From Polaromonas sp. (GTDB lineage: Bacteria > Pseudomonadota > Gammaproteobacteria > Burkholderiales > Burkholderiaceae_C): DNA of 64,000 nt. Location: NCBI RefSeq assembly GCF_016185115.1, contig NZ_JACPOF010000015.1:1-64000 (forward strand), read 5' to 3'. Below the pieces are notes generated by a model that had not been told where the DNA came from, did not search any database, and saw only the letters and a program-made list of their open reading frames with translations. The first letter of the stretch is position 1; the number at the start of each line of letters is the position of its first letter. Both the position numbers and the translations under genes were made by a program. Below, one piece after another: positions 42,926 to 51,069 of the stretch.

Positions 42926-44439
42926 CTGGAAAAACACAAACTTTGGCCCGGCTCAAGTCCAATATTATTTTCAATTTTTTGGGCAGTGCCTGGCTGGGAA
43001 TACTCACGCTTGCGGTTACGCCCGTACAGGTACATTTTTTGGGTGTCGAGGCCTTCGGCTTCGTGGGTCTTATCACCATCCTCCAGGTGCTGCTTGGATC
43101 GCTTGACCTCGGGATCGCGGCCACAGTCACCAAAGTCGTGTCGTCTGACCATAGTGGTGGGCGACGCGAAAGTGCGGGTGCGCTCAATACAGCTTCGACG
43201 GTGTACTGGGTTATTGCCCTCCTGATTGCGGTGCTTCTCTGGGCCAATTCTGGCCGCGTCGCGGCTTTCTGGTTGCGCAACACCCGGCTCGATGCCGCTA
43301 CGGTGACTGTAGGCATACAGATCATCGCGATTTACCTGGGACTGCGATGGCCTGTTGCGTTTTACTCGGGTGTCATCAGTGGCCTGCAGCGCATGGATGC
43401 GCTCAATATCATCAAGGCATCTGTTAATACCTTTCGCCTCGTCGGTGGTGTTGTCGTCCTGTTTTTTCTCCCGGATTTGCTGGCATTTCTTGTCTGGTTC
43501 GCAATCAGTTCTGCGGTGGAGATACTCGCCTACGCCATCGTGACTTATCGCCTGCTTCCCTCCTTGCGTCTCTGGCCGTATTTTTCCTTTGCTTCCTTCA
43601 AGGACATCTGGCGCTACTCGGTCGCCATGAACCTCATTGCCTTGACGGCCCTCGTCCTGAGCCAGGCTGACCGACTGGCCGTGACCCGGTTTCTCAGTCT
43701 GGAATACCTGGGCTACTACTCCATCGCCTACAACGCTTCCATCGCCATTTCCCTGGTGCAGAGTGCGATCAACAACGCCTCTTTCCCGGCGTTCTCGCAC
43801 TCCTTCAGCAGCGGCGAACACGCTGATCTTTTGTCACGCTACAACAAAGCCAGTCAGTTGATGGGGCTTGTAGTGGCGCTGCCCTGTTTTGCACTGGTCT
43901 TTTTTGGACATGAAGTATTAACCATATGGATCAACGGAAAAGTTGCTGACGCTGCGGCGCTGACGATGGCATGGCTTGCAATCGGTTTCTTTTTCAACGC
44001 TGTTGTTTCAAATGCCTACATGGCGGCTGTTGCCTGCGGCCAGCCGGGCTTGCCGCTCAAGGTCAATCTTGTTGCACTGGCTGTTTACCTGCCTGGTCTC
44101 TACTGGCTGGTTCATCTCTTCGGAATCAGCGGCGCTGCGGCAGCCTATGCGGGGTTGAATGCATACTATGTTTTCACGCTGGTACCGCTGGTACAGGCCC
44201 GGGTTCTCCAGCAGGGATTCGGTTTGTGGCTGCGTGCCAACCTGCTTCCCTTCCTGCTGGCTGGGGTGGGGGCGTTCGGCGGTGCGAAAATCCTGTCGCT
44301 GGCATTCGAGCCGGGCTGGTTTTCAGTAATTGCCCTGAGTGTCGGTGTCATGGCTTATGCAGCCGCCGCGTGGCTGCTGCTGTCCATGCCCCTCCGGTCC
44401 GATCTGATTGGTGCGTTCAAGCGGGTTTTCTCAACATGA
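42892..44439 (+). CDS. wzx: Wzx-like O-antigen/oligosaccharide flippase (MATE/MOP superfamily)
   Basis: 515 residues, almost all hydrophobic, with about 12-14 membrane spans. An arginine-lysine stretch near the N terminus (ARLKSNIIFNFLGSAW) precedes the first span, and GVEAFGFVGLITILQVLLGS with AATVTKVVS matches polysaccharide biosynthesis transporters. It should move the lipid-linked repeat unit across the inner membrane. GTG 42892 overlaps the SDR by 34 bases; TTG 42943 would avoid this and keeps the first span. The end overlaps the next gene as ATGA. Confidence 0.85.
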   Translation: MASSTWFVRSLTGKTQTLARLKSNIIFNFLGSAWLGILTLAVTPVQVHFLGVEAFGFVGLITILQVLLGSLDLGIAATVTKVVSSDHSGGRRESAGALNTASTVYWVIALLIAVLLWANSGRVAAFWLRNTRLDAATVTVGIQIIAIYLGLRWPVAFYSGVISGLQRMDALNIIKASVNTFRLVGGVVVLFFLPDLLAFLVWFAISSAVEILAYAIVTYRLLPSLRLWPYFSFASFKDIWRYSVAMNLIALTALVLSQADRLAVTRFLSLEYLGYYSIAYNASIAISLVQSAINNASFPAFSHSFSSGEHADLLSRYNKASQLMGLVVALPCFALVFFGHEVLTIWINGKVADAAALTMAWLAIGFFFNAVVSNAYMAAVACGQPGLPLKVNLVALAVYLPGLYWLVHLFGISGAAAAYAGLNAYYVFTLVPLVQARVLQQGFGLWLRANLLPFLLAGVGAFGGAKILSLAFEPGWFSVIALSVGVMAYAAAAWLLLSMPLRSDLIGAFKRVFST

Positions 44440-45059
44440 CATCCATCATTCGTATGTTTTTTCAGCGTCTTCGGCTGGAGTCTCTGCTGGCTATCCCCTA
44501 TGGATGGATTTACAAGGCTGCATTCAGGCGCATCGGTGCCGCCTCTTTTGTAAGTCCCTTTATCCAGGCTGTCGGTCTTGACTGCGTCACCTTGGGTAAT
44601 CGGTCCCGGATCAGCAGGAACACGCGTCTGCTTGCGCTTAAAAGTTATGGAAGTCAGGTCTTCTCACCGGATATCGTGATCGGCGATAACGTCAGCATCG
44701 GGTTCGGCTGCACCCTGTCGTGTGTCAATCGGCTGGTGATTGGGCACGACGTAACAATCGGAGACAATGTGTACCTGGCTGATTCCCACCACGACTACAG
44801 CAATCCAGCCCTGGGGGTTTTAAGCCAGCCCCTCTTGACGGGGGAAGTTGTAATAGGTCAGGGCGCCTGGATTGGTTATGGCGCCTTTGTCGCAGGCAAT
44901 GTTTCAGTAGGTGAGCATGCCGTGGTGGGAGCCAATAGTGTTGTGACGCGGTCGGTGCCTGCCTATACGGTCGTTGCTGGAGTTCCTGCCAGGCCGGTAA
45001 AGCGCTTTGATCATGGCACCCAGTGCTGGGTCAAGGTAAATGTTGATGCCAACAAGTAA
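44436..45059 (+). CDS. Hexapeptide-repeat acetyltransferase (WbbJ/WcaF-like)
   Basis: 207 residues from ATG 44436, overlapping the flippase stop; the frame is open further upstream but reads through the flippase gene. VIGDNVSIGFGCTLS, IGHDVTIGDNVYLADSHHDY with an active-site histidine, and AYTVVAGVPARPVK are typical of sugar O-acetyltransferases with a left-handed beta helix. It would acetylate a sugar hydroxyl using acetyl-CoA, either on the nucleotide sugar or on the lipid-linked unit. Confidence 0.85.
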   Translation: MTSIIRMFFQRLRLESLLAIPYGWIYKAAFRRIGAASFVSPFIQAVGLDCVTLGNRSRISRNTRLLALKSYGSQVFSPDIVIGDNVSIGFGCTLSCVNRLVIGHDVTIGDNVYLADSHHDYSNPALGVLSQPLLTGEVVIGQGAWIGYGAFVAGNVSVGEHAVVGANSVVTRSVPAYTVVAGVPARPVKRFDHGTQCWVKVNVDANK

Positions 45060-45080
45060 GTCTGAAAAGCTGAATTAAAA

Positions 45081-46223
45081 ATGAAATTCTCGGTGTTGCT
45101 TCCTACCCGCAATGGCGGCCCTTATCTTGAAAACTGCATCAACTCCATTCTTGGGCAGGGGTATGACGACCTGGAATTGATCATTTCAGATAACGCCAAC
45201 ACGGACAAGACGCCGGAGATCATCGCGCAGTATGCGGCCGATCCCCGGGTAAAGATCTTGCGGCTCGAAGAAATGATTTCGGTGACCGACAACTGGAACA
45301 ACGCCCTGTTTTCAGCGTCTGGCGACTACATCATGATGATGGGTGATGATGATCTGCTTCTGCCCGGGTATTTTGTGCGCATGGCCCAGATCGTTGATCA
45401 GTACGGACAGCCTGATTGCGTTTTGCACAATGGGTATTCCTACGTTGCGCCCAACTCAATCGGCCAGAATGAGCACGGGTTTTACAGTCGCGCCCACTTC
45501 AATTTCGGTGATGACCTGACGAAAGAGGGCGTCATGTCCATGGATCAGCGATTTTCCATCGTTCATGACATGTTCCGATTCAAGGTGCGCATACCGCTGA
45601 ACATGCAAACCACGCTGGTCCGACGCGACAAGCTCCCAAGGTTTCATCCCCCTTTCCCTGACCATTACGCACTCAATTCCTTGCTGTTGACCGCTGATAA
45701 ATGGGTATTCAGCCCGGAAAAATTGCTTGTTGTGGGTGTTTCGCCCAAGTCGTTTGGGCACTACTTTTACAGCAGCAAGCACAAAAGCGGATTGGCGTAT
45801 CTCGGCATCGATCCAGAGTTTCCGGGAATGTTGCCGGGAAGTGATCTGACCAACGGCATGCACATGTGGCTCAACCTGCTGAAGAAAAATCTCGGGGACA
45901 AGCTGCGCGGGACAGAGATTGACAGGGGCGGCTATGTGCGCCGCCAGGTATTCGCCTGGTACATGCAGAAAAAACTGGGCGTCCTGAGCGGTGCAGATTT
46001 TCTTGCCAACATGAGGCTTTTATCCCTGCGGGACTGGGGCGGTTTGCTGTTGTCTTTCTTTGACAGGGCGAGCTGGAACCGCTTTACACAGATAATCAGG
46101 TCGTCACGAAAAAGTACAGCCGAACTCCAGTGGAACAGCCTCCAGCCCTTGCCCGGCATTGTCAACATTGCCCAGTTTTCAGACTGGATTACCTATCACG
46201 CCACGCCTGAGCAAAAAGGGTAA
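45081..46223 (+). CDS. Family 2 glycosyltransferase
   Basis: 380 residues. FSVLLPTRNGGPYLENCINS starts the GT-A domain, ISDNANTDKTPEI (35-47) binds the nucleotide and MMGDDDLLLPGYF carries the DDD metal motif (89-91). The C-terminal half is longer than the core GT2 domain and has no membrane span. It follows an acetyltransferase and precedes an FkbM methyltransferase, so it likely belongs to the same assembly unit. Confidence 0.85.
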   Translation: MKFSVLLPTRNGGPYLENCINSILGQGYDDLELIISDNANTDKTPEIIAQYAADPRVKILRLEEMISVTDNWNNALFSASGDYIMMMGDDDLLLPGYFVRMAQIVDQYGQPDCVLHNGYSYVAPNSIGQNEHGFYSRAHFNFGDDLTKEGVMSMDQRFSIVHDMFRFKVRIPLNMQTTLVRRDKLPRFHPPFPDHYALNSLLLTADKWVFSPEKLLVVGVSPKSFGHYFYSSKHKSGLAYLGIDPEFPGMLPGSDLTNGMHMWLNLLKKNLGDKLRGTEIDRGGYVRRQVFAWYMQKKLGVLSGADFLANMRLLSLRDWGGLLLSFFDRASWNRFTQIIRSSRKSTAELQWNSLQPLPGIVNIAQFSDWITYHATPEQKG

Positions 46224-46249
46224 ACCTGGCGATACGGCGGAAAAATAAA

Positions 46250-47125
46250 ATGAAGAACTGGATACCGACAAAAAGAAAATTGGTTCAACTGGTGAACGGT
46301 TTTCTCCTTTCCGTGGCTAACGCAAAGATCGTGCGGGCATTTCCGGAGACCTTTCGTTACCGAAAAAATGGTACGCGAGGCGGCATGGATCGTTTGACGG
46401 TATCTAACCGCCTCAACACCCAGTCATCTGAAATCGCACTGCGTTCGGCCACGTCAGACTGGTTTACTTTTGACCAGATATTCATCCACGAGGATTACAA
46501 CCTCAAGGCGCTGAAGCGCTACCCCGAGTTCGAAGCACTTTACGCAAAATTCAGTGCTGCCGGAACACCGCTGATTCTTGATCTGGGGGCCAATATCGGG
46601 CTTTCCGGTGTTTATTTTCACCATGTATGGCCAGCTTCCAAAATTGTGGCGGTCGAACCCAGTGAAGACAATTTCGCAGTGCTGAAGGAAAACTTCGGCG
46701 CCAATGTGAAACTGGAGGCCATGCTCGCCGGAGTTTCCAGCAGGTCATCGAGGCTGGCTCTGGCTGATCCAACGGCAGAGAAAAATGCATTCACCACCAA
46801 GGCCATGCAACCTGGCTCTGAGGGTGGCGTTCAAGGCGTGACAGTGCCTGAAATACTGGCTCGACACCCGGAGTCGGAGGGTTATTTCCCGTTTATCGTC
46901 AAAATCGATATTGAAGGCTTTGAGTCTGACCTGTTCGCCGAAAACACCGACTGGGTTGATGCGTTCCCGGTGCTCATTATCGAAATGCACGACTGGCTTT
47001 TCCCCGGGCAGGGAACATCATCAAACTTCCTGAAGACCGTTGCAAAGCTGGACCGGGATTTCGTCTATCTTGGTGAAAACGTGTTCTCCATCAGAAACGA
47101 CCGGTCCGTCGTGGGGAATGTATGA
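46250..47125 (+). CDS. FkbM family methyltransferase
   Basis: 291 residues. DLGANIGLSGVYF (111-123) is the SAM loop, VAVEPSEDNFAVL the acidic strand and VKIDIEGFESDLF the FkbM signature. FkbM-type enzymes O-methylate sugar or polyketide hydroxyls. The N-terminal 80 residues are basic and aromatic and may bind the acceptor or membrane. An ATGA overlap couples it to the next glycosyltransferase. Confidence 0.85.
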   Translation: MKNWIPTKRKLVQLVNGFLLSVANAKIVRAFPETFRYRKNGTRGGMDRLTVSNRLNTQSSEIALRSATSDWFTFDQIFIHEDYNLKALKRYPEFEALYAKFSAAGTPLILDLGANIGLSGVYFHHVWPASKIVAVEPSEDNFAVLKENFGANVKLEAMLAGVSSRSSRLALADPTAEKNAFTTKAMQPGSEGGVQGVTVPEILARHPESEGYFPFIVKIDIEGFESDLFAENTDWVDAFPVLIIEMHDWLFPGQGTSSNFLKTVAKLDRDFVYLGENVFSIRNDRSVVGNV

Positions 47126-48207
47126 GTCAGCATCCCCGGATTCTTGTTTTGTGCCCCTATCCGCTCGGCATCAGTCCCGGCCAGAGATTCCGGTTTGAGC
47201 AATATCTCGACATATTGAGAGCGAATGGACTGGTGATAGATGTCCGTCCCTTCCTCGACATGGACACCATGCGCATTCTTTACAAGCCAGGTTACATGGT
47301 AAAGAAGGTTCTCGGCGTGCTGGCGGGTTTTGGGCGTCGTCTTGCAGTACTCCCGCAGGTCTTTCGCTACGACCATATTTTCATACATCGTGAAGCGACA
47401 CCCATCGGCCCGCCTTTTATAGAGGCCATACTTTTCATGCTGGGACGATCGGTCATCTTTGATTTTGACGATGCAATCTTTATCAGCAAGACGTCCAAAG
47501 TCAACCGTATCGTCGCATTTGCCAAGTGGTCTTCAAAAATCAGGTTCATTTGCCGCCATAGCGTGAAGGTTGCGGTTTGCAATAACTATCTGGTCAACTG
47601 GGTCAGGCAATACAACCCCAACGCTGTGTTGTTGCCCACGACCATCGATCTCTCGTATCACAAGCCAATCGTCAAAGCGCCGCTTGCGACACGCCGCCCC
47701 GTGATAGGCTGGACGGGTACCCAGTCCACCATGGTGTATCTTGAACTGGTTCGTGAAGCGTTGACCGAACTCCAGGCGCGATATGACTTCGAATTTCGTG
47801 TGATCTGTGATGTGGATCCCAAATTTCCCGAGCTGAAGAACTACCGCTTTGTGAAGTGGACACTCTCTTCGGAGATTGAGGATCTGGCCGCCATGGATAT
47901 TGGACTCATGCCTGTGCCTCAGGGGGAGTGGGAGCAGGGCAAGGTCGGTTTCAAGGCCATCCAGTATTCCGGTGTGGCCGCTGCGCCTGTGGTTTCCTCG
48001 ACGGGATCAGGCCACGAGGTCGTGCTTCAGGGTAAAACGGGGCTTGTTGTTGACAACGACCGTGCTGCCTGGGTGAATGCGCTGGCTTCCTTGCTGGATA
48101 ATCCAGCCCAACTGGAAGCAATGGGGCAAGCGGCGCGTGAATATATTGATTCGCGCTACTCTGTGCGCTCACAGGTTCCAACGTACATGGCTCTTTTGGG
48201 CAAATAA
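47122..48207 (+). CDS. Glycosyltransferase (GT-B, family 4-like)
   Basis: 361 residues. RILVLCPYPLGISPGQRFRF opens the acceptor domain. FDFDDAIF, VIGWTGTQSTMVYL and GLMPVPQGEWEQGKVGFKAIQ are typical of a GT4-like group in which the acidic/lysine motif EQGK..FKAIQ replaces the common E-x7-E. Glycosyltransferase of the repeat unit or its modification; donor unknown. Confidence 0.8.
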   Translation: MSQHPRILVLCPYPLGISPGQRFRFEQYLDILRANGLVIDVRPFLDMDTMRILYKPGYMVKKVLGVLAGFGRRLAVLPQVFRYDHIFIHREATPIGPPFIEAILFMLGRSVIFDFDDAIFISKTSKVNRIVAFAKWSSKIRFICRHSVKVAVCNNYLVNWVRQYNPNAVLLPTTIDLSYHKPIVKAPLATRRPVIGWTGTQSTMVYLELVREALTELQARYDFEFRVICDVDPKFPELKNYRFVKWTLSSEIEDLAAMDIGLMPVPQGEWEQGKVGFKAIQYSGVAAAPVVSSTGSGHEVVLQGKTGLVVDNDRAAWVNALASLLDNPAQLEAMGQAAREYIDSRYSVRSQVPTYMALLGK

Positions 48208-48252
48208 ACAGCTGTCTGCCGCGCAGACAATATTTTTTAAGAGGTGAGGCCA

Positions 48253-49173
48253 GTGAAGATAGATAACGGAACCCGCGTATATGTTGCAGGCTGTGGAGGC
48301 ATGCTCGGTGATGCCATGTATGCCCGTCTTAAAGCGACAGGCGCAGTCATCAAGGCAACTGATATCAATTGCATTGAAAGCTGGCTTGAATACGGCGATG
48401 TACGGGACTTCACCGCCATACGCAAAAGCATTGTTGATTTCAACCCCGACCTGATCATCAATCTGGCCGCGCTCACTGATCTCGAGTTCTGCGAAAAAGA
48501 GCAGGAGAACTCCTGGCTGACCAATGGACTGGGTGCGGAGAACCTGGGCCTGGTCGCCAATGAGCTGGATGTGCCTTATGTGTACATTTCGACAGCCGGC
48601 ATCTTCGGTGGCGAGCGTGATTTGTATAACGACTTTCATGCACCCAACCCGCTGTCCGTATACGCGCAGTCAAAGTACTACGGCGAGCAGTATGTCCGCA
48701 ACAGCGTCAGGAAGCATTACGTGTTGCGTGCCGGCTGGATGATGGGCGGCGGCCCGGGCAAGGACAAGAAATTCATCAACAAGATATACAAGCAGATTTG
48801 CGCCGGTGCGAAGGAGCTTTTTGTAGTTGACGACAAACTGGGCACGCCGACCTATACGGTTGACTTCGCCAATGGTCTTTGCGGCATTGTCGAAAGCGGG
48901 CAGTACGGTCTTTACAACCAGGTCTGCAATGGTGCAGCGAGCCGTTATGTTGTCGCAGAGGAGTTTGTCCGGCTGATGGGGCTGGCAGACAAAGTCAAGG
49001 TGACCATTGTCCCTTCAGACTATTTCAAGGAACAGTACTTTGCGCCGCGCCCGGCCAGTGAAAAACTCGTCAACCTCAAGCTCAACCAGCGCGGCCTGAA
49101 TTTGATGCGTGACTGGCAGGTGTGCCTGCAGGAATACGCTGAGGTTTTCAAGGCAGATTACGCCCGCCGCTGA
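48253..49173 (+). CDS. SDR family sugar-nucleotide reductase/epimerase (RmlD-like)
   Basis: 306 residues from GTG 48253, which has GAGGTGAGG at good spacing; an in-frame GTG at 48244 lies too close to it. RVYVAGCGGMLGDAMY is the NAD(P) loop, TAGIFGG gives the Ser/Thr region and YAQSKYYGE the Tyr-x-x-x-Lys. LAALTDLEFCEKE and GTPTYTVDFANG resemble dTDP-4-dehydrorhamnose reductase. No rmlA or rmlB is present, so it probably reduces some other 4-keto sugar in the locus. Confidence 0.8.
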   Translation: MKIDNGTRVYVAGCGGMLGDAMYARLKATGAVIKATDINCIESWLEYGDVRDFTAIRKSIVDFNPDLIINLAALTDLEFCEKEQENSWLTNGLGAENLGLVANELDVPYVYISTAGIFGGERDLYNDFHAPNPLSVYAQSKYYGEQYVRNSVRKHYVLRAGWMMGGGPGKDKKFINKIYKQICAGAKELFVVDDKLGTPTYTVDFANGLCGIVESGQYGLYNQVCNGAASRYVVAEEFVRLMGLADKVKVTIVPSDYFKEQYFAPRPASEKLVNLKLNQRGLNLMRDWQVCLQEYAEVFKADYARR

Positions 49174-49194
49174 CGGCAAGGCCAGGTATCAACA

Positions 49195-50970
49195 GTGAAA
49201 ACATTTTTCCATTCTGGTGCGCCGGCCTCAAACATGGGGTTTAAGGTCTGGTGTGGCATATTCCTGTATGCCATATTGGCCGGTCTGGCTATACAACTCG
49301 TCATTCTTCCATACATTTTTCCGCAACTCCATGCGGGAAACGGGCTGTTGGCCGGAAGAGACTGGGTAGGTTTTCACGCGCAGGCCATCACGGAGGCGCA
49401 AAGAATTACGCAGGGCGGCTGGGCGGAATTCCGTCTGCGCCCTGATGGTGACAATGCCATTATTGGTTTGACCGGGTTTTTCTATGTGCTGTTTGGCCCT
49501 CATCCATGGGCCTTGCTGCCACTGAGTGCGGCCATGTTTGCTGCTGGCGGCGCCGCCTTGTTTTCCATGATCAGGAACCTTGGCCTGGAAGACAACGAAT
49601 CCATCATTGCCATCCTGCCTTATCTGCTCTTTCCTTCATCTCTGCTGCAGTACGGGCAGATACACAAGGATGTGTTTTGTACGGCCACTGTCCTGGTAAT
49701 TTTGTGGGCCTGGTCGAGCCTCCTGAGTGAAAAACGCCAACGGCGAAACGTCCTGCCTCTATTAGTTGTTTCCGCTTTCGCGTTGATCATCCTGTCTGTT
49801 TTCAGACCCTATCTCATGTACCCCCTGCTGGGTATAGGGGTTCTTTTGCTTGTGTGGTACGCCATGCGGACCGGGTGGCAGTTTTTCAGGCCGCAATCAC
49901 CGGGTAATGTCGTGGGCCGCAAAGAAAGGTTTCGAAAAAACATTGGGTCGGTGTTTATCCTTGTCGTGATCAATGCCTGCGCCTACTTCATGTCCATCAG
50001 CATCGTGGATGTACGGATGCAGCCGTTCCCGGCCAGCGATGTGAACGCACGGATGGGCTTGCCGGATTTCAGGTGGACTTCCAACAGGGATGTGAGAAGT
50101 GCGGATGCCCTGCGGGTGTTTGTGGCCCCGCCGCCCAAGCCGGTGGAAATTGCTGCGCCGGAACCCGTTGTGGAACCCATTCCGCCCAAACCGACAGAGC
50201 CTGAATATCCTGCCAAGTATGTGGTTTATAAAGTAGCCTACAAAAAGTATCAGGCATACGTCGAGGAGGTCAAAAAGTACCAAGCATATGAGGAGTCACC
50301 TGAGGTCAAGAAATACAAGGCTTATGTCGCATCGCCGGCCTATGCTGCATTTCTTGAAGCTGAGGCAGAGGCGGCGCGTATCAAGGCTGTGCAGCAATGC
50401 CGTGCCATGATGTTTATACGAGACGATGCATTCTTCCAGAATCTGGTTGATCGCGGTTTTCTGAAGATTGCTGTGGCGCGGGCCGGCTTTACAAGTTCAG
50501 GTGGAACCACTGCAGCCAGCAACATCGACAAAGGTATCGATTTCTGCAAGAACGAGGATTTGATCCGTTATATTCCGCGCGCCTTGCAGATTGCGTTTTT
50601 TGCGCCATTCCCTTCGAAGTGGCTGTCTGTTGAAAAGCGCAATTCCAGCCCTATAGAAATCTACATTTCTGCTGTAGAAATGTTCTATTGCTACATAGCC
50701 TACCTGGGTCTGATCTACTGGGCTTTTAATTATCGTCGCTGGAATGTGTTCCTTTTGTTGCCAATGACATTCGCATTTGGCCTTTGTCTGTTGTTGGGGC
50801 TGACTGTCGCCAACGTCGGGACGCTGTATCGCATGCGGTTTCCATTTGCGATGATCTTCGTGAGTATCGGCATGGCTGGCATTCTTCAACTTGCAAAAAT
50901 GAGGCCTTTCTGGGTCGAGGGGCCTGACGCGGCCGACAATGCGGCTGAGGCATCAAGGGCGGCAAATTGA
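49195..50970 (+). CDS. Large multi-pass membrane protein with Pro-rich and KYQAY-repeat insert (paralogue of 34454-35833)
   Basis: 591 residues from GTG 49195. It aligns through most of its length with the 459-residue protein at 34.5 kb (shared HAGNGLLAGRD, LPYLLFPSS with IHKD, IPRALQIAFFAPFP, NVGTLYRMRFPF). The extra length comes mainly from an insert at about 311-400: a Pro-rich stretch of APPPKP and EPIPPKP types followed by three KYQAY/KYKAY repeats. The insert sits in the large loop, so it is probably outside the membrane. Candidate polymerase, ligase or GT-C enzyme; the family name is not known to me. Confidence 0.6.
   Translation: MKTFFHSGAPASNMGFKVWCGIFLYAILAGLAIQLVILPYIFPQLHAGNGLLAGRDWVGFHAQAITEAQRITQGGWAEFRLRPDGDNAIIGLTGFFYVLFGPHPWALLPLSAAMFAAGGAALFSMIRNLGLEDNESIIAILPYLLFPSSLLQYGQIHKDVFCTATVLVILWAWSSLLSEKRQRRNVLPLLVVSAFALIILSVFRPYLMYPLLGIGVLLLVWYAMRTGWQFFRPQSPGNVVGRKERFRKNIGSVFILVVINACAYFMSISIVDVRMQPFPASDVNARMGLPDFRWTSNRDVRSADALRVFVAPPPKPVEIAAPEPVVEPIPPKPTEPEYPAKYVVYKVAYKKYQAYVEEVKKYQAYEESPEVKKYKAYVASPAYAAFLEAEAEAARIKAVQQCRAMMFIRDDAFFQNLVDRGFLKIAVARAGFTSSGGTTAASNIDKGIDFCKNEDLIRYIPRALQIAFFAPFPSKWLSVEKRNSSPIEIYISAVEMFYCYIAYLGLIYWAFNYRRWNVFLLLPMTFAFGLCLLLGLTVANVGTLYRMRFPFAMIFVSIGMAGILQLAKMRPFWVEGPDAADNAAEASRAAN
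50242..50325 (+). repeat. Three coding KYQAY/KYKAY repeats in the membrane-protein insert
   Basis: Residues 350-377 of the membrane protein contain KKYQAY, KKYQAY and KKYKAY with similar acidic spacers. They follow a proline-rich stretch absent from the paralogue at 34.5 kb. This suggests local duplication in a loop, perhaps a spacer or protein-contact region. Confidence 0.7.
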
Positions 50971-51069
50971 GATTAGGCGGTTGGTAGCCCCTGAAATGCC
51001 TTCACGGCAGGCAACAGGTGCTGTTTCTGGCGCAGCAACATACACGGCCTTTCGGCCGCTGGAAATTCA

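Noticed and set aside
41900..42937. Minus-strand frame of 345 codons across the reductase gene
   Set aside because: Shadow of the SDR gene; no motifs.
43971..44435. Upstream extension of the acetyltransferase frame through the flippase gene
   Set aside because: Translation is Cys-rich and without fold; ATG 44436 with an ATGA overlap is the natural start.
40243..49173. dTDP-rhamnose pathway (RmlC-like and RmlD-like genes)
   Set aside because: No rmlA or rmlB is present and the two genes lie 7.5 kb apart; the RmlC-like gene fits the CDP-sugar set better.
50242..50325. Repeated AAGTAxCARGCxTA-like units considered as a CRISPR or tandem DNA repeat
   Set aside because: Units are in-frame coding repeats (KYQAY) with spacers of amino-acid length; not CRISPR.
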